Numbered from the stretch's first letter, positions 1-12,941 are shown. The stretch: 64,000 nt of DNA from Monocercomonoides exilis (GCA_001643675.2 LSRY02000007.1:1121001-1185000), one strand, 5' to 3'. Program-made: numbers and translations. Notes: generated from the letters alone by a model not told the origin.

Positions 1-404
1 GGAAAATTCACTAAAGAAAATATTCGTATGGCATATATTCTCCGATGATATTTGAGTGCAGACATATCAGGTTATCACGCTATTAATTATTTCTTAAAAA
101 TTTTTTTCCCATTTTAATCGGAACAAATAAAAATTGTGAAACCGTTCATGAACTTTTTGATATTGGTGAGAAAATGATATCATTGCTCCATTGAATTTCA
201 CTTGATGGAACAAATGCTCAACCTTGTTTTTTGGTTCAAAAACATTTCAATATCTTATCCCTTCGATCATTCGGCTTCCATATCTGAGTGTATTGTCAAG
301 TTGAAATAGGAAGTTCATCATATTTTTTTCCAGAATTGTTTGAAAACTGGATATAATAAGATTTCATCCTTCATATTTACATTAAAAGAATGATTATACT
401 AGAA

Positions 405-563
405 ATGAATGAACAGGCAGCATTAACACTTTTTTCGTATGGAATTTTCTTATCGGATAATGTCTTGGAACAACTTGCTAATGATGAAATTTTTCTATTG
501 ATTTTTCCTCCGAATACAACACATTTGCTTCAGTCATTGGATTTATCAATTTTCTCTATTTGA
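405..563 (+). pseudogene. pogo-like DDE transposase relic
   Basis: A short in-frame remnant of a Tc1/pogo-type transposase. Near its end it reads IFPPNTTHLLQSLDLSIFS, which matches the block around the third acidic residue of pogo/Tigger enzymes (P-x-x-T-T-H-x-L-Q-x-L-D). It ends at TGA. Upstream sequence (1-404) carries scattered transposase-like words but many breaks, and nothing recognisable follows after about 600. The same block occurs in the better preserved copy at 46.9-47.8 kb. I read this as a dead copy. The family assignment rests on one motif. Confidence 0.6.
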
Positions 564-872
564 AAGCTTCAAATTTAACAGGTTAGGTCGGGTTTAACAC
601 ACGACAGTGTGGAACATCTTTTGTGGGTTGCATTGAACGCAATATTGCAAGTTTCTTCATCGATTTCCATTTTTCCTGCTTTTAGAGAAAGTGGACTTGT
701 GAATGATTTTCACAAAACTCCTTCGTGAGCCCAGATTTTGTGAGAAAGTTTAAAAAAAAAGAAACTGATTTTGTGAAGCGGGATGATAAATCATTGCAAC
801 TGTTTTGTGTATACAAAACCAGACCAACAGAAGGAGGAGATTGAGAAATAATGAACATTGATAAATTGAATA

Positions 873-1935
873 CCATCGTTCAGAAACCCGGGAATTTTTC
901 AGAAACCCGGACTTTTTATAAAATTTCATATATCTCGACAAGTCTCAAAAAATAAATTATAATAATTCACACATTCATACATCAGTATATAACACATCTA
1001 ACCATATTGAAATTTTTATTTGTTATGCTGTATTTATAAAGAAATATATAATTTTTATTTTTGAAAATTTGACTTTAAATGAATTTTTCTATTTTTATAA
1101 AACGATTCAGTTCATCTTTTATACACATAACTTATTTTTTCAATGTTATAAATAATTCTGGTTATTTTTCATTTTCGGCAATTTGCTCTTTCCAACGGAA
1201 TGAAAATCTGTCATTTTCAAAAATCACAGTCAATGGGATAACTGAAAAAATATTTTTTGTAAAACACAAAAACATACAAGTGAATTTAACGTATTCACCA
1301 ATAAATATGATAGTTATATAAAATTTATTTATTGATGAAATTTAAATTGATTCAGTAGGTATATTATAAAATACAATTTGGTTGAAAATTCACTGAAAAT
1401 GATCATTATTAATCATCAATTAAGAAAATAATCTTGATTTATGAAATGCCTACTGAATCAATTTAAATTTCATCAATAAATAAATTTTATATAACTATCA
1501 TATTTATTGGTGAATACGTTAAATCCACTTGGATGTTTTTGTGTTTTGCAAAAAATATTTTTTAGTTATCCCATTGATAATGATTTTTCAAAAATGATTG
1601 ATTTTCATTCCGTCTTAACGAGCAAATTGTCGAAAATGAAAAATAACCAGAACAGTTTACAACAAAGAAAAAATAAGTTATGTGTATAAAAAATGAACTG
1701 AATCGTTTTATTAAAATAGAAAAATTCATTAAAAGTCAAATTTTCAAAAATAAAAATTATATATTTCTTTATAAATACAGCATAACAAATAAAAATTTCA
1801 ATATGGTTAGATGTGTTATATACTGATGTATGAATGTGTGAATTATTATAATTTATTTTTTGAGACTTGTCGAGATATATGAATATTTCTAAAAAGTCCG
1901 GGTTTCTGAAAAATTCCCGGGTTTCTGAACGATGG
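873..1935. mobile_element. 1.06-kb foldback (inverted-repeat) element with TA duplication
   Basis: The left arm (873 to about 1360) reappears as its reverse complement from about 1446 to 1935, nearly perfectly, around an 85-base centre. The tips read CCATCGTTCAGAAACCCGGG and its complement. Each tip is bordered by TA (871-872 and 1936-1937), the target duplication of Tc1/mariner elements. The short reading frames inside are mirror images of each other and look non-coding. It is best explained as a non-autonomous foldback/MITE element, perhaps moved by a pogo or mariner transposase. The close match of the arms suggests recent origin. Confidence 0.85.
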
Positions 1936-2242
1936 TATTATAAAAGGACTTGCACAGTCAATTACGAATTACAAATTTGTGAAAATGCTTCTATGCTTCT
2001 TTTCATTCTTTTTTATCTGCATATTTCAAAAAATCATGATTTAATCAACAAAAGTCTAATCAATTTCTTGATTTTTTAAATTTTATTATTTCGAAAAATA
2101 ATTTAAAATCAACAAGAACAATGAATAACTAAAACAGAATCAATTTAACAAAATAATTACATTTAGATGTTTTTCATTTCAAAACGAATATGACTTAACA
2201 TAGAAATATTAAAATTGCATCTAAAAACTTTGAAATAAACAT

Positions 2243-2716
2243 TCAAGTTAATAATTTTTTCATGTGTACGTGTTGACAAAACTCATCCATATATAGCTCT
2301 CCTTCTTTTTGAAAACCAAGTCTCTGATAAAACGGTAGAGCAACGCATTGGGCTCCTAAACTAACAACGTTGCATCCCAATTCTTTTGATTTTCGTTCAA
2401 CCTCTTGCATTATTTTTGAACCAAATCCAGCTTTTCTAAATTCTTTTGAAATACACAACCTACCACATATCATATTGCCCTTAGATGCTCCATGGAAAAT
2501 CCTACAACAACCAACCGGAGTATCTCCACAGTAAAGAACAAGATGATGAGATAATTTGTCTATTTCATCAAACTCCAAATCTTCGCTAAATCCTTGCTCA
2601 AATACAAATACTGACATTCGTAATTTCCTCGCATCCGTTGGAACTGCACCATCGCTCGACCAAACAAAACGCTCAATCATTAAAACACAAAAATCAATTT
2701 TAAAAATAATAACCAT
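2243..2716 (-). CDS. GNAT-family N-acetyltransferase
   Basis: A 157-residue intronless gene ending at TGA. It shows the order of a small GNAT enzyme: an N-terminal segment with FEQGFSEDLEFDEID, a strand HHLVLYCGDTPVGCCRIF, the acetyl-CoA loop region RLCISKEFRKAGFGSKIMQE (Q/R-x-x-G-x-G/A type), and the C-terminal LPFYQRLGF strand and helix. The pattern is closest to the bacterial ElaA/YjcF type that acetylates small amines, but the substrate cannot be told. Translation may start at the ATG at 2716 or at the second Met (residue 13). The lack of an intron and the bacterial-type family make lateral acquisition possible. Confidence 0.85.
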   Translation of the reverse strand: MVIIFKIDFCVLMIERFVWSSDGAVPTDARKLRMSVFVFEQGFSEDLEFDEIDKLSHHLVLYCGDTPVGCCRIFHGASKGNMICGRLCISKEFRKAGFGSKIMQEVERKSKELGCNVVSLGAQCVALPFYQRLGFQKEGELYMDEFCQHVHMKKLLT

Positions 2717-3000
2717 TAATAATTTTTTTCCTATATGAGATGCAATAGTGAAGAATGTGGAATACCTCCAATGGTATCTTTGCTAATAAATAAATAAAAG
2801 AATACTTTAATTTTTTTTTATGAACCAAATGATGATTACATCAGAATAAAATTTCTCATCAAACTTATGAAAAATGCGTATTGAGTCATCATTTTCGATG
2901 AGCACACTTTCCATATTATCAAAAGTTTCAATTTTCAATCTTTTTGTATTCTTTCACATTTTATAACACACATGACGTTTTATCTTTTGTCGAACTTTGT

Positions 3001-4053
3001 TCAGACTTTGAAGTTATTTTTTTAAGTGAAATGCATTTATGAAATGATAATTAACTCATATAATTCAAAAATGAAACAATGCTTTTATGGAAAAGAGGAA
3101 GTATCTATTTCAATGTCTTTGATTTGCTTTGGATACATTGATCTTTTGGAAATTTCATCAATTTCATCTTGATCTTCATCTTGTGAAAGTATGTCATTTG
3201 TATTTTGATCTTCCAAACTAACATAATGTTTTGTTGTTTGCTGTTGCGCTACTGCTCGCTGCCCTCCTCTTTTTAAGAAAAAATCTTGAACTATAAAGAC
3301 AAGAGAGCTTACAATAATTGGTTCAACGGCCATGAGAATAAATATCTTCGCATCTTTATTAAAGTTAAGTGGCCATATCAGAATTGAACTTATCCAATTG
3401 AGAGGAGTGGATAGAAAATATACAATTATTGTTGTAAGAGCCTTGCTGAATGTTACGATAATTGACCAAACAAAAAACTGTCCCCCAAAAGCTGAACATT
3501 TTGGAGGAATTCCATAGTTTCCACTTTTCAAATAGATTAAAGAAGAAGAATCAAATTTCTCAAAACATTTATCACAAATAGCATTTAAAAAATAGTTAAA
3601 AATTGTTCCAATAATGCAATCCGCGTGGTAATTCGTTAAATACCTAAAAAAAAAAATTAACATTGATAAATCAACAGATACAAACCAAATACATGGATCA
3701 TCTGAAATTTCTTTAGTGAAAAAAAGTGCAAGTCCAATTGATGCAAAGTGCTGTATCACAGTGCCTATTATTTAAATTTATAAATGAGAATAACAAACAA
3801 TAAAAGAGTAAAACACAAATTAAACCCATTGTCTGCTTCATCATATCAAAGAGCCATATAACAAACGGCCTTTGGGGTCTTTCGAAATGACGGATCACTA
3901 AAATAAGCGGATAAAAAGTTCGCTCCTCATTTAGGCACACAATCATCAATAAAAAATCACACAAATTACAGCAATGAATGCAACAAAAAATAAAATCGCT
4001 TGTGAAATCCAAGATAAAGTACCAGTTAATTCACAAGTATTTTCATTCGTCAT
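3001..4053 (-). CDS. STIMATE/TMEM110-family membrane protein
   Basis: Four exons (4053-3963, 3897-3799, 3764-3686, 3643 to the end) joined across introns of 65, 34 and 42 bases give an uninterrupted STIMATE-family protein. Family landmarks in order: a first membrane segment followed by RHFERPQRPFVIWLFD and MKQTMG, then DPCIWYLTNYHADCIIGT, then the PPK-x-G-GQ-FFVWSII membrane block, and EPIIVSSLVFIVQDFFL near the end. Relatives are ER STIM activators or yeast vacuolar membrane proteins with about five membrane spans. The tail is acidic and Q-rich. The first TAA is at 3085; under the TGA-only code the protein runs on to TGA at 3001. The ATG at 4053 fits the family's N-terminus. Confidence 0.85.
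3644..3685 (-). other. 42-base intron (STIMATE gene, third intron)
   Basis: On the minus strand it starts GTTTGTATCT and ends TTTTAG after an 11-T tract. Removing it turns an unrelated stretch into CIWYLTNYHADC, which matches the spacing of the family block. Sister introns lie at 3765-3798 (34 bases, GTTTGTTATT...AATAG) and 3898-3962 (65 bases, GTGTGATTTT...TTTAG). No proof from RNA is available; the assignment rests on family alignment and frame. Confidence 0.8.
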
Positions 4054-4836
4054 CCAAATAAAATTGAAAATTTATACACAATTATTCGAAGAAATAATTA
4101 ATAGAATTCAAAATGGGCCTGTAATTAATAGAAACTGAAAAAACACTTTTCAAGAAAACTTATGTTTATAGTTATTAATGAAACATTTTCAATTTCTAGT
4201 TTGTTTTTATGAATCTTTAATTCATTTAAAAAAAGTGCAAAATACTCAAAATTAGATATTCAAATATAAAAATCAATTCTTTCGAAAGTTGATGACAAAA
4301 ATATTTGGTACTGATTGTCACAGAGTTTCCTTCATTCAAAAAAGTTAATTTGAAAATTTGTTATCTATAGAACTTTATGTGTTTGTGACGTTTTTGTTGT
4401 TCACACAAAAAGTAACAAAAAAATGAAAACAGACCCAAAAAAAAAAAAAAAAAAAAAAAAAAATAAAAAAAAAAAAAAAAAAACTGAACTTCAGAATGAC
4501 AGTAACATATATCCTTCCCATAAGTTTTTTTTTTGCGAAGATTAAAAGTGACAAAAGTGTTTCTTTCTTCTTAATTCTTTCAAAATTGAAATCACTTTTA
4601 TAAGCATAAGTAATTGTTTGTTACATATTGATTTTTGAAATCTCAAAATCATAAAAACTTTTCATAAACTCATTAATAATAAAAGATGAAACTGAAGATT
4701 CAAAAAGGTTATATCAACGCATTCCTCAAATAAAGAATGGAGAAAAATACAGCCTATAGCTTAAAATTTCCACTCTGCAATTTTTTTGAAATTGAAAAAA
4801 TAGAAAGAAAAGAAACAATACAAAACAATTTCTTTT
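4054..4836. repeat. Intergenic AT-rich spacer with long poly(A)
   Basis: No gene is seen. An A-tract runs from 4437 to 4483, broken by one T at 4464. The rest is AT-rich spacer between the STIMATE gene start and the 3' end of the surface-protein gene. Confidence 0.7.
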
Positions 4837-7800
4837 TCATAACAAATTATCTGTCTGCTGACTATCATTAACATCTGATGCTCTTTCAATTACTGTTGGT
4901 TTCTCAACAAACAATATCGAGATGCTTCCACCTTCTCCATCCTCTTCTTGCGAATCATCATTGAAATCGATTGCATCAGACATCGTGAGAACAACGGAAT
5001 TTTCTGGAAACCTTTGGATAAACTCCCTTTTCAGTGTGACCACTGTTGGTCGTGCTTCTTTTTGCTCTGAAAAACATCCTTTTATAACGTCATGATATGC
5101 TGATGGGCTTATCATCTGAATGCTTGGCCTCTCCCCATTCACAATCTTCTGTCCAACAATTTCTGCCTCATACTCCCCAAACGGGATTTGAAGAGTCAAG
5201 CACTCCCACAGCATCACCCCAATCGAGAATGCCACCGATTCCTTCGTTGCTCCCATTTTTTTGTTCATCAGCAGTTCAGGTGCCTTCCACCTCAGACACT
5301 CTTTCTTGAAATCATCCTCATCCTCAGAGGCTGATGAAGGCAAAGAGTCGCTGTCATCATCAACACTGGCTGATGTAACAACAGTTGATGAAGAGATGGA
5401 TGATGAATCTGAATCATCATTTGACAAGAAGTCTGAATGCATGACAATGCAGATAACCATATGCTCCGAGAACAGAACAATGTGAGGGCTCAGATTGGAA
5501 AGAGAAGAAAGAGGATTTTCCATTTCATCAAATGAATGAAGAGCTCCATTCGCCACCCAGAACAGGATTTGTGCAGCTGTATGTTCTCTCTCCGTTAATG
5601 TGCCTATGGCAATCTCCTTCTTCTCATTCCTTCCGTGCAGCAGCATGAACAATGAATCCCTCAGATCCACAATCAGCTTCTCATGTGGAGATGAACAGGC
5701 CATCGCATCCACCAGATTCGACATTGATGATGTGGTTGGGCACAGATCCTCTCCACGAACAAATGTTGAATCTGTGTCTGAAGTGTCTGTTGTTGAAGTG
5801 GATGAGATGGAAGGTGATGGTGTTCTCTTTCTTATCTCTTCCTCTTCTTCTTTCTCATCAACCTTCTCCAGCATCCATTGAGGAATCTTGTCTGAGTCTC
5901 TCCCCAAAATATATTCTGTCGAGCCACTCTCAGATAGAAGATGCTCAGATGACTCGGAGTGTCCCAAGCTTTTCTCGTACACCCTCTTCTTTATCCTCTC
6001 TTCATTCTTCTTCTCTGCTTCCCTCTCAGCTCTTCTCCACTGATCTTCTGGAGACATCTCCATCGTCACCATCTCAAATGCCTTCGGATCTTTTCTGATA
6101 TTATCATTCACAATCTCTCTCAGATCTTCTGCTTCATTCTTCACCTTCTTCCATCGAACAATGAATATTATCGATACAATTAACAGTATTACCACGATCA
6201 CAATACAAACAATCAGAACCCATGAGATTTTTCCTTCTTTTCCTCCTTCAACAATCTTTTCATCATTATTTGGTGGAATCATGCTTGAATTCTTCAAAAT
6301 GAATGAATTTGTTGACGAAGGTGATTCTGCATTTCCAAACAAAATATGCACACTCACTTCAATTTCATCTCCACAACTGCTGATCAGATCTTTTGACACG
6401 CTTCCTTCAACTTCTTTTTCAGATAAAAATCCACTTGTATCAAAATCATGTTTTTCAATCTCTTTCTCTTCTCCTTTTCTCTTCACAACTGCGAATGACA
6501 GATTGCATGGAACAATAAGATTCCCTTTGAATGTCAGTTTCATCCTATCTGTCTCTTCCTTTGCTTCCACACTCTCCAGCACAGAAATGAAAAATGATGA
6601 ATCCCTTTCTGAAACAATCCCTTCAAAACTGCACCCTTCATTCAACATCCAAAGTGATGTGTTTGGTAAAACTCCATCTCCTCCTTTCAAACTCATCACA
6701 TTCAATATTCCTGAATCTGAACAGATGATATTTCTTCTCAATGATGGATATCCTTTAATTGAGAGATTGTTGTTCAAAAATTCTCCTTTCTCAATTATCA
6801 CATTTCCTCCACTCATTGTTATTCCACCTTCTGGTGAATTGGTTATTGTTGTGTCTTTCATCATCACAGAACTCTTCACAACATCCACAAGAGATTCTTC
6901 CCAGCTGCACATCTCTTCTTCTGTATTTGAATTCTTTTCATTTCTTTTATTTGAACTTCCATCAAAAATGCAACTGTCCATTTTCACATCTGTGCAATTC
7001 TCTAATTTCATCAATTTCCCTTTTGTGGTCTTTGAACTGACTCCACCTATTGTGATATTTGCCAATTGCACTGTCTTTTTCATTGACAGGCATGATATCA
7101 GTGAATCTTCATTTCCTTCAACTGTGATATTATCTGTATTGAAATCCTTGGTTGTTAATTGTCCACATTCATTTATATCAATCAGAGAAGTTTCTATTGT
7201 AGAATTGCAAATCATTAATGAATCAACTGTTGATGAAAGAGAAGATGAAAGATACAACGCAGATTCATGAAGAATAAGATTTGATATCGCTCATCCATCA
7301 AGTTGCAATTCTCCTTTTCCCATATAAATTATGTGAAATGGAATGTCTGTAAATTCTGTATTAACTCCTTCTATCAATTGTTTTGCAATGAACGAACAAT
7401 TCATTATCTCAAGAATCCCTCCCTCTGGCGATATCAGTGATTCATGTGTGGAAGCGAAATTCGAATCAAACACAAATCCTATTCTCAACAACGAAACTGT
7501 TCCATCTGTTGTTATCAAAGTCTCTCTTGTTCTTTCAATGTTTGATTTCACTTCAACTTCACAATTTTCTCTGCTCTTCGAACTCAAACTCATCTCCTCC
7601 AGTTCTATCTCTTCCCCAATCACACTCTCTTCAACAACAATCATCACGCTCATGAAATCTGAAGTCAGATGCATCAGTCCATAATCAACTGAATCACATG
7701 GAAGTGTGCTTGTTCCACATTGCCTCTCATTCGATCCATTCACACTGCTCACAATGATCGTGTCACTCTGATGAATTGTCACAAAATCAATCAGATCAGT

Positions 7801-10800
7801 GTCGCTCGGATAATCGCATGAATCTCTTCCAAATATAGTGTTGAAACGATCGTAATAGCCTTCTCGAAGATCAAACTGGAATTGGCTTTCATTGATCTGA
7901 AATGTGATGTTGAAACATTCAATAAAAATATCATTCCCAACTTTTGCTGTGTTTGCACTGAACTTCATCCCCACAAATGAAAAATTCAATTCTCCTCTTT
8001 CCTTTGTTGCCAAATACACCCCTCCTCCTTTCCCATTTGTGCAGCTGCATTGACTGATTTCGGACTTAATCATCTTCATTGATCCAGATGCACCCAATGT
8101 GAAAAAGATCGCCCCTCCTTTTTCACTTGCTTCTGCTTTGTCTTCTGTGATGTTGCTCTCATTCACAACCAAACAAATCTTTTTCTCACTTTTTGATTCC
8201 AAAATGCTTGCTCCATTATCAGTTCTCTTCACACAAGAAAATGATGAATTGTCAATCTCAATATTTGTTCCTTCATTTTCTCCATTTTTCTTCAATCCTG
8301 GTTCGGATTTCTTGATTGACAAAAAGCAACCTCCGCTTTCATTCAACGATTTCACTCGAACATTCACAAAATGGCAATAGACTCCAGCATTGTTAATTGC
8401 AAAAATGCTGTTTCCAACATTGCACGATTCAATCGACAAATCATTCACTTCCACACTGCCTCCAATTGCATCCACAAATACACAATCAAATCCATTATTC
8501 ATTCCTGCTTCTGAATGGAATGCGCATCCAGTTATCACCAATTCTCCATTTTTGTTTGAAATAATTGTTTTGGCTGAGTTGTCAAATCCTGACGTTAGCT
8601 GAAGTTTGATATTTGTTAATTCAAGATGAATATCATTTTCCATGAAATATTCCAGTTGACTTCCAATTGACTTTTCAAAATTCAATTTGGATTTCGTATT
8701 CTCTTCTCTCATATTTACACTCTTTTTGATCTGATAATTGGAAACATTGAATGAATCTTGAATAACAGTTGATCTTTCAATCTGAATTGTTTTCTTTCCA
8801 ATCTCCTTTTTCATGTTTTCCATCCCTTTCCACATCGTGAAGCATGGCTCTTCTTCACTTCCACATCTTGCAACATCAAATCCACTCGATGAGATAAATA
8901 TCTCAAACGAGCTGTATGGAATCAGAAACATGAACAAATCCTTTTCTTGATGATTGTTATCACTTCCAACAAACAAAGTACCATCTTTTATCATGGACAA
9001 GTAATTGAAGTGGAATGAATCATTTGTCACAGAACTGTTGAAATCCTTTCCCAAAATGAACATATTCTTTCCAATGGACGCTTTGTTGTTTGCAAACGAA
9101 ACGTCTTCCAAAAGAAAAGGCTTTTCTTCCAAACAATTTTGACAGTTCAAATACAAGAATCCTCCTTTTCCATTGATCGTTGAAAGTGAACAAGATGATG
9201 CATTTGCTGATTTAATGACCAAATCTTCGTCATTTTTTAATGTCACTTTTGCAACTCCACCTTCTCCACTGCCCTTGTTCTCAATCCTCGAAAAGTCGCT
9301 GTTTTCAAACAAAACAGAAGAAGATATCATCAATGGAGATTCACCAATGAACGCTCTGCCAAACTGCATCCTTCCATTGTGCAATTCAACAGTTTCACTT
9401 TGTATTTTTCTTCATTTTCTCCTTCATTCACATTTGATGAGAAAAGTGAAAATGAAAACAACGAGTCAGACGATTTCACATCTGAAATCGTGACAAACTC
9501 CAGTTCAACCATCTTCCCTGTCGATTTGATCAAGGAAAATTCAATTGAATTTTCCTTCCCTCCAACCACACTCATCATACAGTTTTTCATGAATAGCTCG
9601 CCATTTTGGGTGCATGATTCGATCACTGCTGAGATTGTCCTCTCAAAATTCGATGGAACAACAATCCCAATGAACTCCATTTCTGTCAGTGATTCTGACT
9701 TCAGAATGGATTCTTCAGACCCATTCGCTTCTCTTTGGCATTCGATTCTTATCATTTCCTCCTCTTTTGCTTTAATATGCACTCCTCCCACATCCAAACA
9801 TCCAGCTACTGTCGATTTTGAACACACAACAATTTCTTCTATTATGTTCTGTGTTCTCTTCAGATGCCCTTCCCCGAAGTCCACACTCTTGCATGGCACC
9901 TTTTCAATCCCACAACACAATACCTCGATCCCAGATATTCCATCGATAAACACCTTGTCAGCTTTGTATCCATCGAGAAATATAAATAAATCGACATTCC
10001 AGTCGCCAAATACTTCTGTTCTGTCATGTCCAACAATCGAGTTGTCTTTCTGAGTGATGCTTTTCATGAAGGCGAACAAGGGCTCTTTCACAGAAGCGAC
10101 AAGGGATTCACACACAAAATACACATCTCTTCCAACACAGGCCTTGTTGGCTGAAAACATCACATTTGTTATGGAAAAGGAGGATTCTGACACCTGTGAG
10201 CCTTGGTTAAACTCGATCATGAGAGCACCGCCTCTTCCTCCAGAACTTGTATCCTCGCTCACAGAGCAGGTGGAGAAGGCGGTGTTGCTCACCGAAAACG
10301 AGTTGGCAGAGGCAGATGAGGCGAATGAGATGCACCCTCCATCGGTGGCAGTTTGTTGGCTCAACTGTTCTGAGTTGATGTTTGTGATGGTGCAGTTGGC
10401 GAGGGAGAGGGAGAGGGCAGGGGAGGTGGCAGAGGAGAGGACACAGCTGGCGGGGGCGGCAGTGGAGGTGATGTGGGTGATGTTGGAGGAGTTGAGGGTG
10501 AGGGGAGCGGTGAGGGAGGTGAGGTGGAAGATGCTTTGGCTGTTGAGGGCGAGACTGGTGATTGCTGTGTGGTTGAGGGCGAGGGAGCCAGCAGTGAGGA
10601 AGAAGAGGGGAGTTTTTATTGTTATGGAGGTTGTTCCGGTGATGGTGGTTGTGTTGAGGTTGAGGGAAGGGGAGTTATCGGAGAGGTGGAAGAGGATGGG
10701 GGTGATTTGATTTGTGGAGTTGTGGGCGATGGCGAAGGCAGAGACTGTGAGGGAGCCCTGGGTCTGTTGGAAGAGGGCAGAAGAGGCAGATGGATCTGGT

Positions 10801-12923
10801 GAAGAAGATGTTGATATTGATGAAAATGATGAAAATGATGAAAATGATGATGTTGATTGCGATGACTGTGAATGTGAGTTTGATGGTTGGGGAACGCCAC
10901 TGGATGCGATTGTTGTGGCAGTTGTGCCATTTCCGATGATTTTTGTGTCAACCGCTCTGAAAGTGAGTGTCTGAGTGGGAGTAAAAGTGGAGTTGAGAAG
11001 GGTGAGGGAGGCATCGCTGAAGGGAGCAATGCATCCGAGTGCATACTCCACGGTGGCACATGGGCTTTGCTGTGTTTTGCCGCAGGCATCGACATCACTT
11101 CCGCTGTTGGCAACAATTTTGTTCTGGTCGATGATTGGAAGCCAGCTGTTGAACACGGAGTTGTCTGCTGTTCCACAATTCCAGACTCTTTTTGATAAAG
11201 TTGTTGATCCGCAACACTCGAACGGAGATTGGGTGATATCACTTCCGCCGAAGAACACATCATTTCCTCTTCCGTTTGCAACTGTATTATTATCGAAGAA
11301 GCAAAAAGAAATGAATTTAGTTCCACTCATCCAAGAAAATGTTTTGGTGCAACACAACCCAGCACCTCCATAAGTGGAAGTGGCATTAATTTTGTTGTTA
11401 ATGAATAGGCACTCTTCAAGCAAAAATTGAATTGGTTTTTCTGGTGGGGGATAATTAAACGATACAGAACCAGTCGCATCTCTGCCAGAATTTGCAATGC
11501 ACTTACATTTTAAAAATTGGAATTGGCCTGACGATCTCATTTCATTAAGATAAAAGTACCAACTTGTTCCAATGTTATGTGTTATCGTGCAATTTTCGGC
11601 TTTATTTTCTGAAAGGTGATAAAAAGAATTTGATTGTGACCCACCAATACAATTTGCTCCTCCATGAGCAGCTGAACAGCTTGTGAAATTGGATTTTGTG
11701 ATGTTGATTTTTAACAAATACCAACAAAGCAGAGCTCCTCCTTCACCATTAGCTGAACAGTTATTGAATGAACAAGAATTGATTGTAAGATTAGCATTAG
11801 AACAGTTTACATTTAGCGCTCCTCCATCACATCCTCTACCTTTTGTGTCAATCCATTCACACCACTCAAAGAAATAGCTATTCAAATCAGTAAAGGACAA
11901 ACGACTTTATTTCTCTCTATGAGTTTCATTTCCAATATGTTCAACAGGATCATTTTGTAAAGATCGCGTTTGGCGGAGGAAAGAAGTGTTGAAGGCAGAG
12001 AGGGAAGTGAATGGGCTGTTGAGGTTGGTGAGAATGGCACCATCGATGGGGTTGTGGGTGTGGAGGAAGATGGTTGAATGGACGGAGAGGGAAAAATGAA
12101 GAGAAAAGGAGGGAATTATGTGGGTGTTTCTGTGGGTGTTCGTGTTCGTGTTTGTGTTTGTGTTTGTGTCTGTGTCTGTGTCTGTGGTGGTGAATGAGTT
12201 GTGTGAGTGTGTGTGATTGGCAGGAATGATGTGTGTGGATTGTGGTGCAGTGGTGATGTTGGTGAAGAGTGTGTGTGAGAGATGGAGATGAATAAGGGAA
12301 GAAGAAGGAGAAATGGAAGAAGGAGAAAAAAGGAATGGCTGAATGAGGGAGATAAACGAGGAGAAGGAAGAATGGGAGATGGAGAAAGAGGCGGGGATTG
12401 GGGAGTGAGTGGAAGAGAGGGAATTTGGAGGGATGGAGAAGAGGGGGAAGGAGAGGAATGCTGGTTGAGGGATTTGGAAAGAGAAGTTGGTGAGGGCGAG
12501 GGAGCTATGGGCAGAGAGGAAAAGCGGGTGGTGTTTGTGATTGTTGTGGGGGTGGATCTGGCAGGTGGTGGAGCGGATGGTGGTGGATGAGCGGTGGTGA
12601 GAAGTGAGGAGTGTGCATTCACGGAGAGGCGCAATGGTGAGATGGCTCGCACACAACGAGCTGTTGATGATTTTGAGACTTGTTTGAACACAGCAGATGC
12701 AATTGTCAGCTGCGCTCCCAATCGTTTCCCTCTGAATAGTAAAATTATTGTAAAGCTTGACATTTTCACGTGCATTGCTCAACATGCAGTTCCGGATCTC
12801 CTCGCTCCTTTTTTGCAGAATTTGTGCATCAGCATTACCCTCAGCATAAAGGCATCTTACACAAAGCAATAGCAATGCAACAATATTGAGTGCAGCTTTT
12901 GCGCTGGTGGAGCGTCTCGCCAT
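4837..12923 (-). CDS. Giant surface repeat protein with cytoplasmic pseudokinase (frame-broken)
   Basis: About 2,690 codons in one direction. The start is ATG at 12923; the N-terminus MARRSTSAKAALNIVALLLL is a signal peptide. The ectodomain is rich in N-x-S/T sites and in beta-helix-like repeats of the form 'x-x-x-C-x-x-x-G-KGGG-x-x', with recurring blocks such as DIFIECFNITFQINESQF and CGTSTLPCDSVDYGL. A single membrane span, WVLIVCIVIVVILLIVSIIF, precedes a cytoplasmic tail with a degenerate kinase: ECLRWKAPELL, FSIGVMLWECLTLQIPFGEY and the ARPT motif are clear, but no glycine loop, Lys, HRD or DFG is seen. Interruptions: TAA at 11907 (read as Gln), a frameshift near 9340-9365, and an in-frame TGA at 7291. 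It ends at TGA. The role is unknown; cell-surface recognition is inferred. Confidence 0.7.
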
Positions 12924-12941
12924 GAATGTGGATGCAAACAA

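Noticed and set aside
1079-2079. Short frames inside the foldback element
   Set aside because: They occur as mirror-image pairs in the two arms and carry no protein-like pattern.
6161-7270. Long plus-strand open frame (369 codons) opposite the giant surface gene
   Set aside because: It lies antisense to a clearly coding strand, is S/F/L-rich as expected from the complement, and shows no motif. The same holds for the plus-strand frame at 59006-60202.
10054-10974. Overlapping plus-strand frames rich in Glu, Val and Gly
   Set aside because: They are complements of the GC-rich repeat part of the minus-strand surface gene; no start context or domain supports them.
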